Assembly: GCA_005656395.1 (NCBI GenBank)
Contig: SRSI01000019.1
Coordinates: 434,001 to 498,000 of the forward strand
Reading direction: 5' to 3'
DNA length: 64,000 nucleotides
Source: Strongyloides papillosus
Taxonomy: Eukaryota; Nematoda; Chromadorea; Rhabditida; Strongyloididae
The position numbers and the translations under genes were made by a program. The notes below the pieces were generated by a model. That model was not told the DNA's origin. It saw only the letters and a program-made list of their open reading frames with translations, and did not search any database. Shown piece after piece: positions 12,301 through 25,136 of the stretch; the stretch's first letter is position 1, and each line of letters starts with the position of its first letter.

Positions 12301-13003
12301 TTTTTAATTAAATTAAGAAAAAAGAATAATTTAATTTGTATAGTCCTAAAAAGTATACATTATAAACTAAAGTGCATTTTATTTTGAAGGTGAAATATTT
12401 TTAAATCAAGTTAGTTTTCTATATGTCATTTTTGGGATTTTTTTAAATGCTTTATTTTTGTTATCATAAAGTTATTTATTTTTAACATGTCAATTTAATA
12501 TCAATATATGAAAGATTTTTTATAATAAAAATCCCTCAACACAAGTTCATGAAATCTTAAATTATTATTTTTAATTTTATAATTAATAAATTTACTACTA
12601 AATATGTTTTGTGGTATTTTAAAGTTAAAAAATAAGAAATAACATTAATGGTTGAAGAATCATTACTAATTGTTTTTGTACAAAATATACTTGATTTCAT
12701 TATTTTTAAATTTTGCTTAAAGTATGATTTTTCACGCTCAAATGTAATTCAAATTAAATTGTTCAAATCATTTTTATGTTTCTGTAGATATCACATTTTT
12801 TATTTTAAAAACTAGTAATTAAAAAATAAGTATTTTTCGTAAAAAATCAAATAAAATTAAATTAAAATATTTATAACAATAATATAAGTATTCGGTACTC
12901 TTTAAGTACTTTATGATAAGAACTGTTTTATAAGATAAACATATGCTTACATGCAATAAACTATATTTCATCATTTTTAACAACAAAAGGTAATTTGATT
13001 ACT
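12301..13003. other. Intergenic spacer UGT-6/UGT-7
   Basis: About 700 bp of AT-rich DNA with no ORF or repeat that I can support, ending in the UGT-7 promoter. Confidence 0.6.
12914..12960 (+). promoter_or_regulatory. GATA-GATA-TATA promoter module before UGT-7
   Basis: TGATAAG at 12914 (-90), AGATAA at 12933 (-71), AATAAA at 12955 (-49). Confidence 0.55.
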
Positions 13004-14621
13004 ATGTCTTTAAAGTATTTCATATTATTTTTTAACTTATTTTTGCTTCCTCATTCTTACAAGATTCTTGTTGTAAATCCAAAAATAGGATATTCCCATG
13101 TAAACTTCTTTTCACAAATTGCTGACATTTTAACTGAAGCTGGACATAATGTTACGGTACTTGCTATTGATCTTGATCCGACTGTAAAACATCCTGGAGC
13201 TTATAAGTCTAAAGTTATTACATATCCAACTACAAAAGAAGTTGAAACTAATTTTCTTAATATGAATGATAATAGAATGTTGTGGAATTTATCTAGTAGT
13301 GTTTTAGATCAATATAAGGTAATACTATATTTGTAATTTATTATTTTGTTATTTTATATAGATTATAATGAATTTTATTAACGGAATACATAAGCAATCG
13401 TTGAGAGTATTCAATGACGATGAATTAGCAGAACAAATAAGACAAGAAAAGTTTGATCTTGGAATTACTGAAACTATTCATATATACGTATTAGGAATGT
13501 TCAAAGTGTGGGGAATAAAGACTTATGTATCAGGATATTCAATGCCTTTAGCAGATTCTTACTACAAATCATTTGGTATGCCATTCCCAGCATCATTTAT
13601 ACCAACTCTTACGTCACCATTTAGTGATAAAATGACGTATTATGAAAGGTTCCAGAATTTATTGACTCATTATGTTGGAGAAATAGTTTTTTATTTCATA
13701 CACAATAAAATAACTCTACAAAATGAATTTGATAATAAATACGGAAATGGATTTTTCGATAGTAAAAATGCTATCGGCGATTCATCTTTTCTTGTACTAA
13801 ATTCAAATCCATTCTTGGATATTCCAGGTCCGAAAACGCCAAAAATGATTGAAGTTTCTGGTATTGGTGTTAAAGATCCACAACCACTTAATGAATATTG
13901 GAATAAAATTCTTTCTTTGAGAAATAAAACTGTTCTTGTTTCATTTGGAACTTTTGCCAAAAGTATTAACATGCCTGAAGACTTAAAAAATGGTCTGTTA
14001 AAAACAATGAGAAAAATGAAGGATATTACCTTTATATGGAAATATGAAGAACCTGAAGATGGTACTGGAAAGGACATTGAAAATTTAATTATTAGTAAAT
14101 GGTTACCACAAAGTGATTTGTTAAATGATGAACGACTATCCTTATTTGTCACACATGGAGGCTCAGGAAGTATTGTTGAATTGTCATTTAGAGGTGTTCC
14201 AGCTGTAGTAATACCAATATTTGGAGATCAACTGAGAAATTCCAAATTGATAATGAGGCAAAAATATGGCATTGTTATGGATAAATTCAATTTAGCAAAT
14301 CCAGATATTTTGATGAAGAATATCGAAACAATTTTAAATGATGAAACATATAGAAATAATGCTAAAATCGTTTCAAGAAGATTAAACAAAAGACCCATTG
14401 GTTCCAAAAGACTTCTTATCGAACATATTGAATTTGCTGCTGAATTTGATAGGCTCGATATGCTTGATTTGGCTAGTCATAATATGGGGGTAATTGAATA
14501 TTACAATCTTGATATCATACTTCCTGTATTCATTGGATTCTTTATATTCATTTATTTTCTATTCATCAAAACAATTAAGATTCTTGGAAAATTGTTTGCA
14601 TTTAAAGTTAAGACTGATTAA
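13004..14621 (+). CDS. UGT-7: complete UDP-glycosyltransferase with altered donor loop
   Basis: Exons 13004..13318 and 13362..14621 around a 43-bp intron, the first short-intron copy in the array; 524 residues. ATG 13004 is chosen over an in-frame ATT nine bases upstream because it gives the standard 315-nt exon and the same leader as UGT-2. The donor loop reads HGGSGSIVELSF where all other copies read HGGMGS(I/T)TELSF, and it continues GDQLRNSKLIMRQKYGI (Met for Glu in LIERQ). The catalytic region is FDLGITETIH. The tail ends KVKTD. The stretch 13627..13804 is almost the same as in pseudogene UGT-6. The loop changes touch residues next to the nucleotide site and could shift sugar-donor preference; this is inference. 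Confidence 0.95.
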
Positions 14622-15107
14622 GAAAATTTCTTATGACACTAATTTAAATACATTTAAGGATATCCAACTTTTTTGGTATTGTAAAAATTCTCTTATACAG
14701 ATTAGACATAATCTTTTGAAAGATAAATTTTCTAGTTAAACGAATTAGCTTATTGTAATACAATGTCATGTTTTTACATGGGTAATCATGAACTTATTTA
14801 TTTTTCAATTATCAATGTAATTTTGATATGCGTAGTATTTTTAATATTAAAAATGGATTAAGAAATTTTAAACTATATTTTTTAAATTATTAATATATTT
14901 CTCTGAAAAATCATTTTTTAATATAAAGTGATAAAATGTACTAATGTATGATTTATTATGAATATCAGCTAAGATACATATGATATCTATTTGATAATTT
15001 ACTTATGAAGTATTTAATGATAAGAAAAGTTTTATAAGATAAGTACGAACTTATGTGTTATAAACTCCATTTTGTAGTTATTAACAAAAACAGTAGTATA
15101 GTTTACT
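14622..15107. other. Intergenic spacer UGT-7/UGT-8
   Basis: AT-rich; no gene supported. Shares 3'-flank blocks (the 'aggatatccaa' region near 14657) with the spacers after UGT-8 and UGT-10. Confidence 0.6.
15018..15064 (+). promoter_or_regulatory. GATA-GATA-TATA promoter module before UGT-8
   Basis: TGATAAG at 15018 (-90), AGATAAG at 15037 (-71), TATAAA at 15059 (-49). One of the clearest examples. Confidence 0.6.
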
Positions 15108-16725
15108 ATGCTTTTTAAATCTTTTATACTATTTTTAAATATATTTTCACTTATTTATTCTTACAAGATTCTTGTTGTAAATCCTAAATTTGGATATTCG
15201 CATGTAAATTTTTTTTCACAAGTTGCTGATATTTTAACTGAAGCTGGAAATGATGTTACAGTTTTAACTATCAATATAGATCCAACAGTAAAACATCCTG
15301 GTGCATATAAAGCTAAAATTATTACATATCCATCAACGAAAGAAGTTGAAGATAATTTTCTGAATATGAATGATAATAGAGTTTTGTGGAATTTATCTAG
15401 TAATGGTGTAGAACAATTTAAGGTAATAATAGATTTTCAATTAATTATTAAGTATTTTTCTGTAGATGATAACTGGTTTTATGAATGGAATACATAAGCA
15501 ATCATTGAGGATATTCAATGATAACCAACTATCTGAACAAATAAGACGGGAACAGTTTGATCTTGGAATTACCGAAACATTAAATGTATACATACTAGGA
15601 ATGTTTAAAGTATGGGGAATTAAAGCTTATGTAACAGGATATTCAATGGCTTTACCTGATAGTCACTATAAATCATTTGGAATGCCATTCCCAGCGTCAT
15701 TTATTCCAACACTTACGTCACCATATAGTGATAAAATGACATACAAAGAGAGGTTTCAAAATTTGTTAGCCTATTATGTTGGAGAAATAGTTTTTTATTT
15801 CATAGACAATAAAATAACATTACAAAAAGAATTTGATCAAAAATATGGAGTAGGATATTATAACAGTCGTAATGTTATTGGCGATTCATCTTTTTATATT
15901 ATAAATTCAAATCCTTTTATGGATATTCCAGGTCCAAAGACTCCCAAAATGATTGAAGTTTCTGGTATCGGTATTAAAGATCCTAAACCACTTAATGAAT
16001 ATTGGAGAAAAATACTTTCATTGAGAAATAAAACTGTTCTTGTTTCATTTGGAACTTTTGCCAAAAGTATTTACATGCCTAATGATATAAAAAGTGGTCT
16101 TTTAGAAACAATGAGAAAAATGAAGGATATTACTTTTATATGGAAATATGAGGAACCTGAAGATGGTACTGGAAAGGATATTGAAAATTTAATAATTACA
16201 AAATGGTTGCCACAAAATGATTTGTTAAATGATGAACGATTATCCTTATTTGTAACACATGGAGGTATGGGAAGTATAACAGAACTATCATTTAGAGGTG
16301 TTCCAGCTGTGGTAATACCAATATTTGGAGATCAACTGAGAAATTCTAAACTGATTGAAAGGCAAAAATGCGGTATTGTTATGAATAAATTTGAGTTAGC
16401 AGATTCAAGTAAACTAATTAAAAATATTAAAACCATTTTGGACGATGATATATATAAAAAGAATGCTAAAATGGTTGCAAGAAGATTAAACAAGAGACCT
16501 ATTGGCTCTAAGAGGCTTCTGATAGAACATATTGAATTTGCTGCCGAATTTGGAAAGCTCGACATGCTCGATTTAGCCAGTCGTAATATGGGATTGATTG
16601 AATATTACAATCTTGATGTCATACTTCCTGTAATCACTGGATTCACTATATTTATTTATCTTCTATTCTTCACAATAAAGAGGATTTTAAGAAAATTATT
16701 TACATTAAAAGTAAAGAATGATTAA
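15108..16725 (+). CDS. UGT-8: complete UDP-glycosyltransferase
   Basis: Exons 15108..15422 and 15466..16725, intron 43 bp (aag|gtaata … ctgtag|atgata); 524 residues. Leader MLFKSFILFLNIFSLIYS. Exon 1 has AGNDVTVL where siblings have AGHN or AGHD. Donor loop FVTHGGMGSITELSF…GDQLRNSK; tail KVKND. The stretch before the donor loop reads IITKWLPQND. From LIERQKCGI onward the sequence belongs to the UGT-9/-10/-11/-12 group (Cys in place of the Tyr of NYGI), while the middle matches UGT-7 better, which suggests a conversion boundary inside exon 2. Confidence 0.95.
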
Positions 16726-17223
16726 GAAAATGCCTTATGATACTAATTTAAATATCCGTTAGGATATCCAATTTTTTTTGTATTGAAAAAATCTATTTAT
16801 ACAAATTGAATATACAATTTTCATTGACAAAATTTTAATCTCAGCGAATTTCTTTATCATGATGCAGTTATCAGATTTTCTTTTATATTTCTAGATTAGT
16901 TGTCATGAACTTTTTTTGCAAAGTATCAATACAATTTTGATATGCCTAACGTTTTTGATAACAAAAATTGATTAAAACAATTTCAAACTAAATATTTTAA
17001 ATTATTAATTTATCACCTTGAAAAATTATCTTTGTAAAATAATGATAAAATATTCTTATAAATGATTTCTTGTGAAGCTTACTGAAATACTTATGATATT
17101 TTTATAATATTAATATACTTATTAACTATTTTATGATAAGAAAAGTTTTATAAGATAAATATGAATTTATATGTCGTAAACTTTTTTTTTATAATTTTAA
17201 AAAGAAAAGTAATATAATTTACT
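16726..17223. other. Intergenic spacer UGT-8/UGT-9
   Basis: AT-rich, no gene seen; alignable by eye with the spacers after UGT-7, UGT-9 and UGT-10. Confidence 0.6.
17134..17180 (+). promoter_or_regulatory. GATA-GATA promoter module before UGT-9
   Basis: TGATAAG at 17134 (-90), AGATAA at 17153 (-71); the -49 box is weak (CGTAAA). Confidence 0.5.
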
Positions 17224-18839
17224 ATGCACTCCAAGTATTTTATAATATTTTTTAACTTGTTTTCTCTTATTTATTGTTACAAGATTCTTGTTGTTAATCC
17301 TAAATTTGGGTATTCGCATGTAAATTTTTTTTCGCAAGTTGCCGATATTTTAACTGAAGCTGGACATGATGTTACAGTTTTAACTATCAATATAGATCCA
17401 ACAATAAAACATCCTGGTGCATATAAAGCTAAAATCATTACATATCCATCAACGAAAGAGGTTGAAGATAATTTTGCTAATATGATTGATAACAGATTTA
17501 TATGGAGTTTATCTAATGATGGTGCACAACAATTTAAAGTAATAAAAAAATGTTTATTAATTAATACAACTTTTTGTAGTTTGCGATGAAATTTATAGAT
17601 GCATTACATAAACAATCACTGAGGGTATTCAATGATGAAGAATTGGTGGAAAAAATAATGAAAGAAAAATTTGATCTTGGAATTACTGAAGCTATGAATA
17701 TTTACGTATTAGGAATGTTTAAAGTATGGGGAATAAAAGCTTATGTAACAGGATACTCGATGTCATTAGGAGATCATTTTTATAAATTTTTTGGTTTGCC
17801 ATTTCCAGCATCTTTTATACCAAATTATATGTCATCATCTACTGATAAGATGACATATAGTGAAAGATTTGAAAATTGGTTTGTTCATAATTTTGGTGAA
17901 TTCATGGGTTATTTTCTTAGAGATAAAATGACATTACAAAGTGAATTCGATAAGAAATATGGAGTAGGATTCTATGATAGCAATAGTGTTGTTGGTGATT
18001 CATCTTTCCTTGTACTAAATTCGAATCCTTTCTTGGATATTCCAGGTCCAAAAACGCCAAAAATGGTTGAAGTTTCTGGAATTGGTATTAAAGATCCTAA
18101 ACCACTTGATGAGTATTGGCACAAAATTCTTTCGTTGAGAAATAAAACAGTTCTTGTTTCATTTGGGTCATTTGCCAAGGCTATTTACATGCCTGATGAA
18201 ATGAAAAATGGACTGTTAGAAACAATAAAAAAGTTAAACGATATCACATTCATATGGAAATATGAGGAACCTGGAGATGGTACTGGAAAGGACATTGAAA
18301 ATTTAATTATTAGTAAATGGTTACCACAAAGTGATTTGTTAAATGATGAACGATTATCCTTATTTGTAACACATGGAGGTATGGGTAGTACAACAGAACT
18401 ATCATTTAGGGGTGTTCCGGCTATTGCAATTCCTATACTAGGAGATCAAATGAGAAATTCTAAACTGATTGAAAGGCAAAAATGCGGTATTGTTATGAAT
18501 AAATTTGAGTTAGCAGATTCAAGTAAACTAATTAAAAATATTAAAACTATTTTGGACGATGATTCATATAAAACGAATGCTAAAATGGTATCAAAAAGAC
18601 TAAATAAAAGACCCATTGGTTCTAAAAGACTTCTTATAGAACATATTGAATTTGCTGCAGAGTTTGGAAGACTTGATATGCTTGATTTAGCTAGTCGTAA
18701 CATGAACATGATTGAATATTACAATCTCGATATTATATTCCCAGTAATATTTGGACTTTTTATACTTCTTACTCTTATATTATATTTAATATTCAAGGTG
18801 GTTAAAAAATTGTTTAAACCAAAAGCTAAAATTGATTAA
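17224..18839 (+). CDS. UGT-9: complete UDP-glycosyltransferase
   Basis: Exons 17224..17538 and 17580..18839 around a 41-bp intron with donor aaa|gtaata and acceptor ttgtag|tttgcg; 524 residues. Leader MHSKYFIIFFNLFSLIYC. FDLGITEAMN marks the catalytic-Glu region; the region between reads SSSTDKMTYSERFENWF, a group-specific form shared with UGT-10 to -12. Donor loop FVTHGGMGSTTELSF…GDQMRNSK; tail KPKAKID (KxKxx). One substitution in the near-invariant EEPEDGTGKD motif gives EEPGDGTGKD, close to the sugar-nucleotide side. Confidence 0.95.
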
Positions 18840-19338
18840 AAAAATGTCTCATAATACTAATTAAAATTGTTATAAAAATATCTAATTTTTTTGTTATTAT
18901 AAAAACTTATTTATATAGTGTTAATATAAAATTTTTTTAAGACAACTTTTTAAGCTTATTGAAAATAGCTTAATCTAATACAGTTATCAAATTTTCTTTT
19001 ATATTGTTACATAGGTTATCATAATAATTTTATTTGTAAAGTATCAAGAGAATTTTCATATGCGTAACATTTTTGATAATAAAAATTGATTAAGCAATTT
19101 TAAACTATATCTTTGAAATTATTAATTTATTTCCTTGATAAGTTATTGTTAAAATAGAATAATAAAATGTTCTAATATATGATATTTTGTGAAAATCAAC
19201 TGAGATACATATGATATCTATATGATAACATACTTTTAGAGTAATTTATGATAATAAAAGCTTTATATGATAAATTTTAATTTATATGTTGTATACTCCA
19301 TTTAATAATTTTTATAACGGAAGATAATATACTTTATT
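18840..19338. other. Intergenic spacer UGT-9/UGT-10
   Basis: AT-rich, no gene seen; ends in the UGT-10 promoter. Confidence 0.6.
19249..19297 (+). promoter_or_regulatory. GATA-GATA promoter module before UGT-10
   Basis: TGATAA at 19249 (-90) and TGATAA at 19268 (-71); a weak TATACT lies at 19292. Confidence 0.5.
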
Positions 19339-20955
19339 ATGTTCTTTAAGTATTTAGTATTATTTTTTAACTTATTTTCACTTATTTATTCTTACAAGAT
19401 TCTTGTTGTAAATCCTAAATTTGGATATTCACATGTAAATTTCTTCTCACAAGTTGCAGATATCTTAACTGAAGCTGGACATAATGTAACTGTTCTTGCT
19501 ATCGTTCTCGATCCAACAATAAAACATCCCGGTGCTTACAAAGCTAAAGTAATTACATATCAAGCAACAAAAGAAGTTGAAGATAATTTTGCTAATATAT
19601 TTAGTAATAGATTTTTATGGACTTTGCCTAATGATGGCGCACAGCAATTTAAGGTAATATATAACTTGTTAATTAATTAATGCAAATTTTTACAGTTAGC
19701 GTTGAAATTTATTGATGGAATACGCAAACAATCACTGAAAGTATTTAATGATGAAGAATTAGCGGAACAAATAAAAAAAGAAAACTTTGATCTTGGAATT
19801 ACTGAAGCTATGAACTTTTACATATTAGGAATGTTCAAAGTATGGGGAGTAAAGTCCTATGTAGCAGGGTATTCGATGTCATTAGGAGATAATTTTTATA
19901 AATTTTTTGGTTTGCCATTTCCGTCATCATTTATGCCAACTCTTATGTCTTCTTCTACTGATAAGATGTCATATAGTGAAAGATTTGAAAATTGGTTTGT
20001 TCATTACTTCGGTGAAGCTGTAATATATTTTCTAAAAGACAAAATGACATTACAAAGTGAATTCGATAAGAAATATGGAGTAGGATTCTATGATAGTGAT
20101 AATATTATTGGTGATTCGTCTTTTCTTATACTAAATTCAAATCCATTCTTGGATATTCCAGGTCCGAAAACGCCAAAAATGATTGAAGTTTCTGGTATTG
20201 GCATTAAAGATCCTAAACCACTTGACGAATATTGGAATAAAATTCTTTCTTTGAGAAATAAAACGGTTCTTGTTTCATTTGGATCAGTTGCCAAAAGTAT
20301 TGACATGCCTGGAGATATAAAAAATGGTCTTTTAGAAACAATAATAAAGTTAAAAGATATAACATTTATATGGAAATATGAAGAACCTGAAGATGGTACA
20401 GGAAAGGACATTGAAAATTTAATTATTAGTAAATGGCTACCACAAAGTGATTTATTAAATGATGAACGATTATCCTTATTTGTTACACATGGAGGTATGG
20501 GTAGTACAACAGAATTATCATTTAGAGGAGTTCCAGCCATTGCAATTCCTATTATGGGAGACCAAATGAGAAATTCTAAATTGATTGAAAGACAAAAGTG
20601 TGGTATTATCATGAATAAGTTTGAGTTAGCAGATTCAAATATATTAATTAAAAATATTAAAACTATTTTGGATGATGAAACATATAAAAATAATGCTAAG
20701 ATTGTGTCACGAAGATTAAACAATAGACCCATTGGCTCTAAAAAGCTCCTTATAGAACATATTGAATTTGCTGCAGAATTTGGAAAACTCGAAATGCTTG
20801 ATTTAGCTAGTCGCCATATGGGAATGATTGAATATTATAATCTTGATATTTTATTTCCTGTAATCATTGGATTTCTTCTTCTTCTTTCTCTTTTATCATA
20901 CGTAATATACAAGATAATTAAAAAATTGTTCACGTCGAAGGCTAAAATTGATTGA
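19339..20955 (+). CDS. UGT-10: complete UDP-glycosyltransferase
   Basis: Exons 19339..19653 and 19696..20955, intron 42 bp; exon 2 opens with TTA GCG TTG (no ATG), so it cannot be a separate gene and must be spliced to exon 1. Leader MFFKYLVLFFNLFSLIYS. FVTHGGMGSTTELSF…GDQMRNSK; tail KLFTSKAKID. The membrane segment (FPVIIGFLLLLSLLSYVIYKIIKKLF) is the likely parent of the UGT-15 C terminus. Part of its 3' half (about 20270-20760) is also the closest match to the pseudogene UGT-6. Confidence 0.95.
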
Positions 20956-21449
20956 AAAATTTTTTTAAATTTAATTTGATTACCTATAAAGATATCCAAT
21001 TTTTATTAATGTAAAAAACTTATTTTTATACAGACTAGATATTAATTTTTTTTTGAAGACAACGCTTTAAGCTGATCGAATTAATGTATTGTAATAAAGT
21101 TATCAAATTTTCTTTTATATATTTATATTTGTTATCATAAATTTCACTAAAGTATCAATGTAATTTTGATATAAGTAACATTTTTGATAATAAAAATTGA
21201 TACAATGATTTTTATCAATATTTTTTAAATTATTAATTTATTTCCTTGAAAGATTTTCTTTAAGAAGGAATAATAAAGTGTTATAATATATGTTTTTTTT
21301 GTAAAAATCAACTGAAATACATATATCTTTATGATAGAATATACTTATGATGTACTTTATGATAAGGACAATTTTCTAAGATAAACATGACCTTTTGTGT
21401 TATAAATTCTAATTTATAATTTTTAAAAAGATAAGTAATATTGTTTATT
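20956..21449. other. Intergenic spacer UGT-10/UGT-11
   Basis: AT-rich, no gene seen. Similar to 32257..33004 near its left end, fitting the recombinant origin of UGT-15. Confidence 0.6.
21360..21406 (+). promoter_or_regulatory. GATA-GATA-TATA promoter module before UGT-11
   Basis: TGATAAG at 21360 (-90), AGATAA at 21379 (-71), TATAAA at 21401 (-49). Confidence 0.6.
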
Positions 21450-23062
21450 ATGTTCTTTAAGTATTTTATATTATTGTATATCTCATTTTCACTTATTTAT
21501 CCCTACAAGATTCTTGTTGTAAATCCCAAATTTGGATATTCACATGTAAATTTCTTCTCACAAGTTGCAGATATCTTAACTGAAGCTGGACACAATGTAA
21601 CTGTTCTTGCCATCGATTTGGACCCAACAATAAAACATCCCGGTGCTTATAAAGCTAAAGTAATTACATATCAAGCAACAAAAGAAGTTGAGGATAATTT
21701 TGCTAATACGCTTGATAAAAAATTTCTATGGACTTTGTCCAATAGTGGTGCACAACAATTTAAGGTAATATATAAATTATTAATTAATACAAATTTTTAT
21801 AGTTAGCTTTGAAATTTATGGATGGAATACTTAAACAATCATTGAGGGTATTCAATGATGAAGAATTATCAGAAAAAATAAAAAGAGAAAAATTTGATCT
21901 TGGAATTAGTGAGACAATGAATGTTTATATATTTGGATTGTTCAAAGTATGGGGAATAAAGGCTCATGTAGCAGGATTTTCAATGTCCTTAGGTGACAAT
22001 TTATATAAAATTTTTGGTTTGCCATTTCCAGCATCTTTTATTCCAACTCTTATGTCTTCTTCTACTGATAAGATGTCATATAGTGAAAGATTTGAAAATT
22101 TGTTCGTTCACTATTTTGGTAAAATTTTTTTTTATTTTCTTAAAGATAAATTGACGTTGCAAAGTGAATTTGATAAAAAATATGGTGTAGGATTTTATGA
22201 TGGTAATAATGTTGTTGGTGATTCATCTTTTCTTTTACTCAATTCGAATCCTTTCTTGGATATTCCAGGTCCGAAAACGCCAAAAATGATTGAAGTTTCT
22301 GGTATTGGTATTAAAGATCCTAAGCCACTTGATAAGTATTGGGACAAAATTCTTTCATTGAGAAATAAAACCGTTCTTGTTTCATTTGGAACTTTCGCCA
22401 AAAGTATTGACATGCCTGAAGATATAAAAAATGGTCTATTAGAAACAATGAGAAAATTAAAAGATATAACATTTATATGGAAATATGAAGAACCTGAAGA
22501 TGGTACTGGAAAAGGTATTGAAAATTTATTACTTAGTAAATGGGTACCACAAAATGATTTGTTAAATGATGAACGATTATCCTTATTTGTCACACATGGA
22601 GGTATGGGTAGTACAACAGAATTATCATTTAGAGGAGTTCCAGCCATTGCAATTCCTATAATAGGAGACCAAATGAGAAATTCTAAATTGATAGAAAGAC
22701 AAAAATGTGGTATTATTATGAATAAGTTTGAGTTAGCAGATTCAAGTAAACTAATTAAAAATATTAAAACTATTTTAGACGATGATTCATATAAAAAGAA
22801 TGCTAAAATGGTATCAAAAAGACTAAATAAAAGACCCATCGGTTCCAAAAGACTTCTTATAGAACATATTGAATTTGCTGCTGAATTTGGAAGACTCGAT
22901 ATGCTTGATTTAGCTAGTCGCCATATGGGAATGATTGAATATTATAATCTTGATATTATATTTCCTGTAATCACTGGGCTCCTTATACTTGTTTCTTTTC
23001 TATTATACATAGTATTCATGACGGTAAAAAAATTATTTTTATCAAAAATTAAAACAGATTAA
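21450..23062 (+). CDS. UGT-11: complete UDP-glycosyltransferase
   Basis: Exons 21450..21764 and 21803..23062 around a 38-bp intron, the shortest in the array; 524 residues. The ATG at 21450 is preferred to the in-frame TTG at 21441. The leader (MFFKYFILLYISFSLIYP) departs from the usual FFNLFSLIYS because of a small rearranged patch at 21475-21490. The catalytic-region motif is GISETMN and the following helix reads VYIFGLFKVW, so it is the most divergent copy on the acceptor side within its group. Donor loop intact (HGGMGSTTELSF, GDQMRNSK); tail KIKTD. Confidence 0.95.
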
Positions 23063-23519
23063 AAAAATTTTATATGACACTTATTAAATTGCTTATAAAA
23101 ATGTACAATTTTTTATTTTAAAAATCTCTTTATACAGATTAGATGTTATATTTTCGAAGATAAACTTTTAAGCTTATCGAAAATGATTTATTGTAATGCC
23201 ATTATCAATTTTTTTTATATTGTTACATTGGTTATCGCGAATACTTCAGTTTCGATAATAAAAATAATTCAAACAAAGCTAAATTATATTTTTTTAATTA
23301 TTCATTTATTTCTTTGAAAAATTATCTGTTAGAAATAATGATAAAGTATTAAAACATATAATTTTCTGTGAAATTCAACTGAAATAGATATGATATCTTT
23401 ATAATGATAATATTCTTATAAAGTATTTTTTGATAAGAAACTTTTTTTATGACAAGTATGAATTTATATGTTGTAAACTCTATTTTATAATTTTAAAAAG
23501 AAAAGTAATATAGTCCATT
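23063..23519. other. Intergenic spacer UGT-11/UGT-12
   Basis: AT-rich, no gene seen. Confidence 0.6.
23431..23477 (+). promoter_or_regulatory. Promoter before UGT-12 with one intact GATA box
   Basis: TGATAAG at 23431 (-89). The second box is degenerate (GACAAG at about 23451) and the -49 box reads TGTAAA. Confidence 0.45.
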
Positions 23520-25136
23520 ATGTTGATTAAGTATTTTACATTATTTTTTAACCTATTTTCGCTTCTTTATTCATACAAGATTCTTGTTGTAAATCCTAAA
23601 TTTGGGTATTCGCACGTAAACTTTTTTTCGCAAGTTGCTGATATTTTAACCGAAGCTGGGCATGATGTTACAGTTTTAACTATCAATATAGATCCGACAA
23701 TAAAACATCCTGGTGCATATAAAGCTAAAATTATTACATATCAATCAACGAAAGAGGTCGAAGATAATTTTGCTAATATGTTTGATAATAGATTTCTATG
23801 GACTTTGTCTAATAGTGGTACAGAACAGTTTAAGGTAAAATTTAATTTGTTGACTAGTTAATACATGCTTTTATAGTTAATGTTGAAATTTATAAATGGA
23901 GTACATAAACAATCATTGAGGGTATTCAATGATGAAGAGTTAACGGAAAAAATAAAAAAAGAAAAGTTTGATCTTGGAATTACTGAAGCTGTGAATGTTT
24001 ACATATTAGGAATGTTCAAAGTATGGGGAGTAAAAGCTTATGTAGCAGGATACTCAATGTCATTAGGAGATGATTTATATAAACTTTTTGGTTTACCATT
24101 TCCAGCATCTTTTATGCCTTCTCTCATGTCATCATTTACTGATAAGATGACATATAGTGAAAGATTTGAAAATTGGTTTGTTCATAATTTTGGTGAAGCT
24201 GTATTTTATTTTCTAAAAGATAAAATGACATTGCAAAGTGAATTCGATGAAAAATTTGGAGTAGGATTCTATGATAGTGATAATATTATTGGTGATTCAT
24301 CTTTCCTTGTACTAAATTCGAATCCTTTCTTGGATATTCCAGGTCCAAAGACTCCTAAAATGGTTGAAGTTTCTGGAATTGGTATTAAAGACCCTAAACC
24401 ACTTGATGAGTATTGGAATAAAATTCTTTCGTTGAGAAATAAAACTGTTCTTGTTTCATTTGGGTCATTTGCCAAAGCTATTTACATGCCTGATGAAATG
24501 AAAAATGGACTGTTAGAAACAATAAAAAAGTTAAATGATATAACATTCATATGGAAATATGAGGAACCTGAAGATGGCACTGGGAAGGATATTGAAAATT
24601 TAGTTATTAATAAATGGCTACCACAAAGTGATTTGTTAAATGATGAACGATTATCCTTATTTGTAACACATGGAGGTATGGGTAGTACAACAGAACTATC
24701 ATTTAGAGGAGTTCCGGCTATTGCAATTCCTATACTCGGGGATCAAATGAGAAATTCTAAACTGATTGAAAGGCAAAAATGCGGTATTGTTATGAATAAA
24801 TTTGAGTTAGCAGATTCAAGTAAATTAATTAAAAATATAAAAACCATTTTGGACGATGATACATATAAAAAGAATGCTAAAATGGTATCAAGAAGACTAA
24901 ACAAAAGACCTATTGGCTCTAAGAGGCTTCTGATAGAACATATTGAATTTGCTGCTGAATTTGGGAAACTTGATATGCTCGATTTAGCAAGTCGTCATAT
25001 GGGAATAATTGAATATTACAATCTTGATATTATACTTCCAGTAATTTCTGGATTTATTGTATTCGTTGGCCTTATATTTTTCATAATATTTAGGATTGTT
25101 AAAAAATTGTTTACAAAAAAATTGAAAAATGATTAA
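23520..25136 (+). CDS. UGT-12: complete UDP-glycosyltransferase
   Basis: Exons 23520..23834 and 23877..25136, intron 42 bp; 524 residues. Leader MLIKYFTLFFNLFSLLYS. FDLGITEAVN, DEKFGVGFYDSD, HGGMGSTTELSF and GDQMRNSK are all present. The helix (ILPVISGFIVFVGLIFFIIF) and the tail KKLKND differ from neighbours, while the block 24360-24530 matches UGT-9 almost base for base. So the membrane end and the donor half have different histories. Confidence 0.95.

Noticed and set aside
14494..14739. 81-codon ORF overlapping the end of UGT-7
   Set aside because: It is out of frame within the membrane-helix codons and AT-rich flank; no conservation in siblings.
20088..22848. Long antisense ORFs of 160-217 codons inside UGT exon 2 (also 68-codon versions in most copies)
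   Set aside because: They recur at the same place in every copy because the sense codons are conserved; wording such as PETS(T/I)IFGVFGPGISKKG is the antisense shadow of the invariant FLDIPGPKTPKM(V/I)EVSGIGI stretch.
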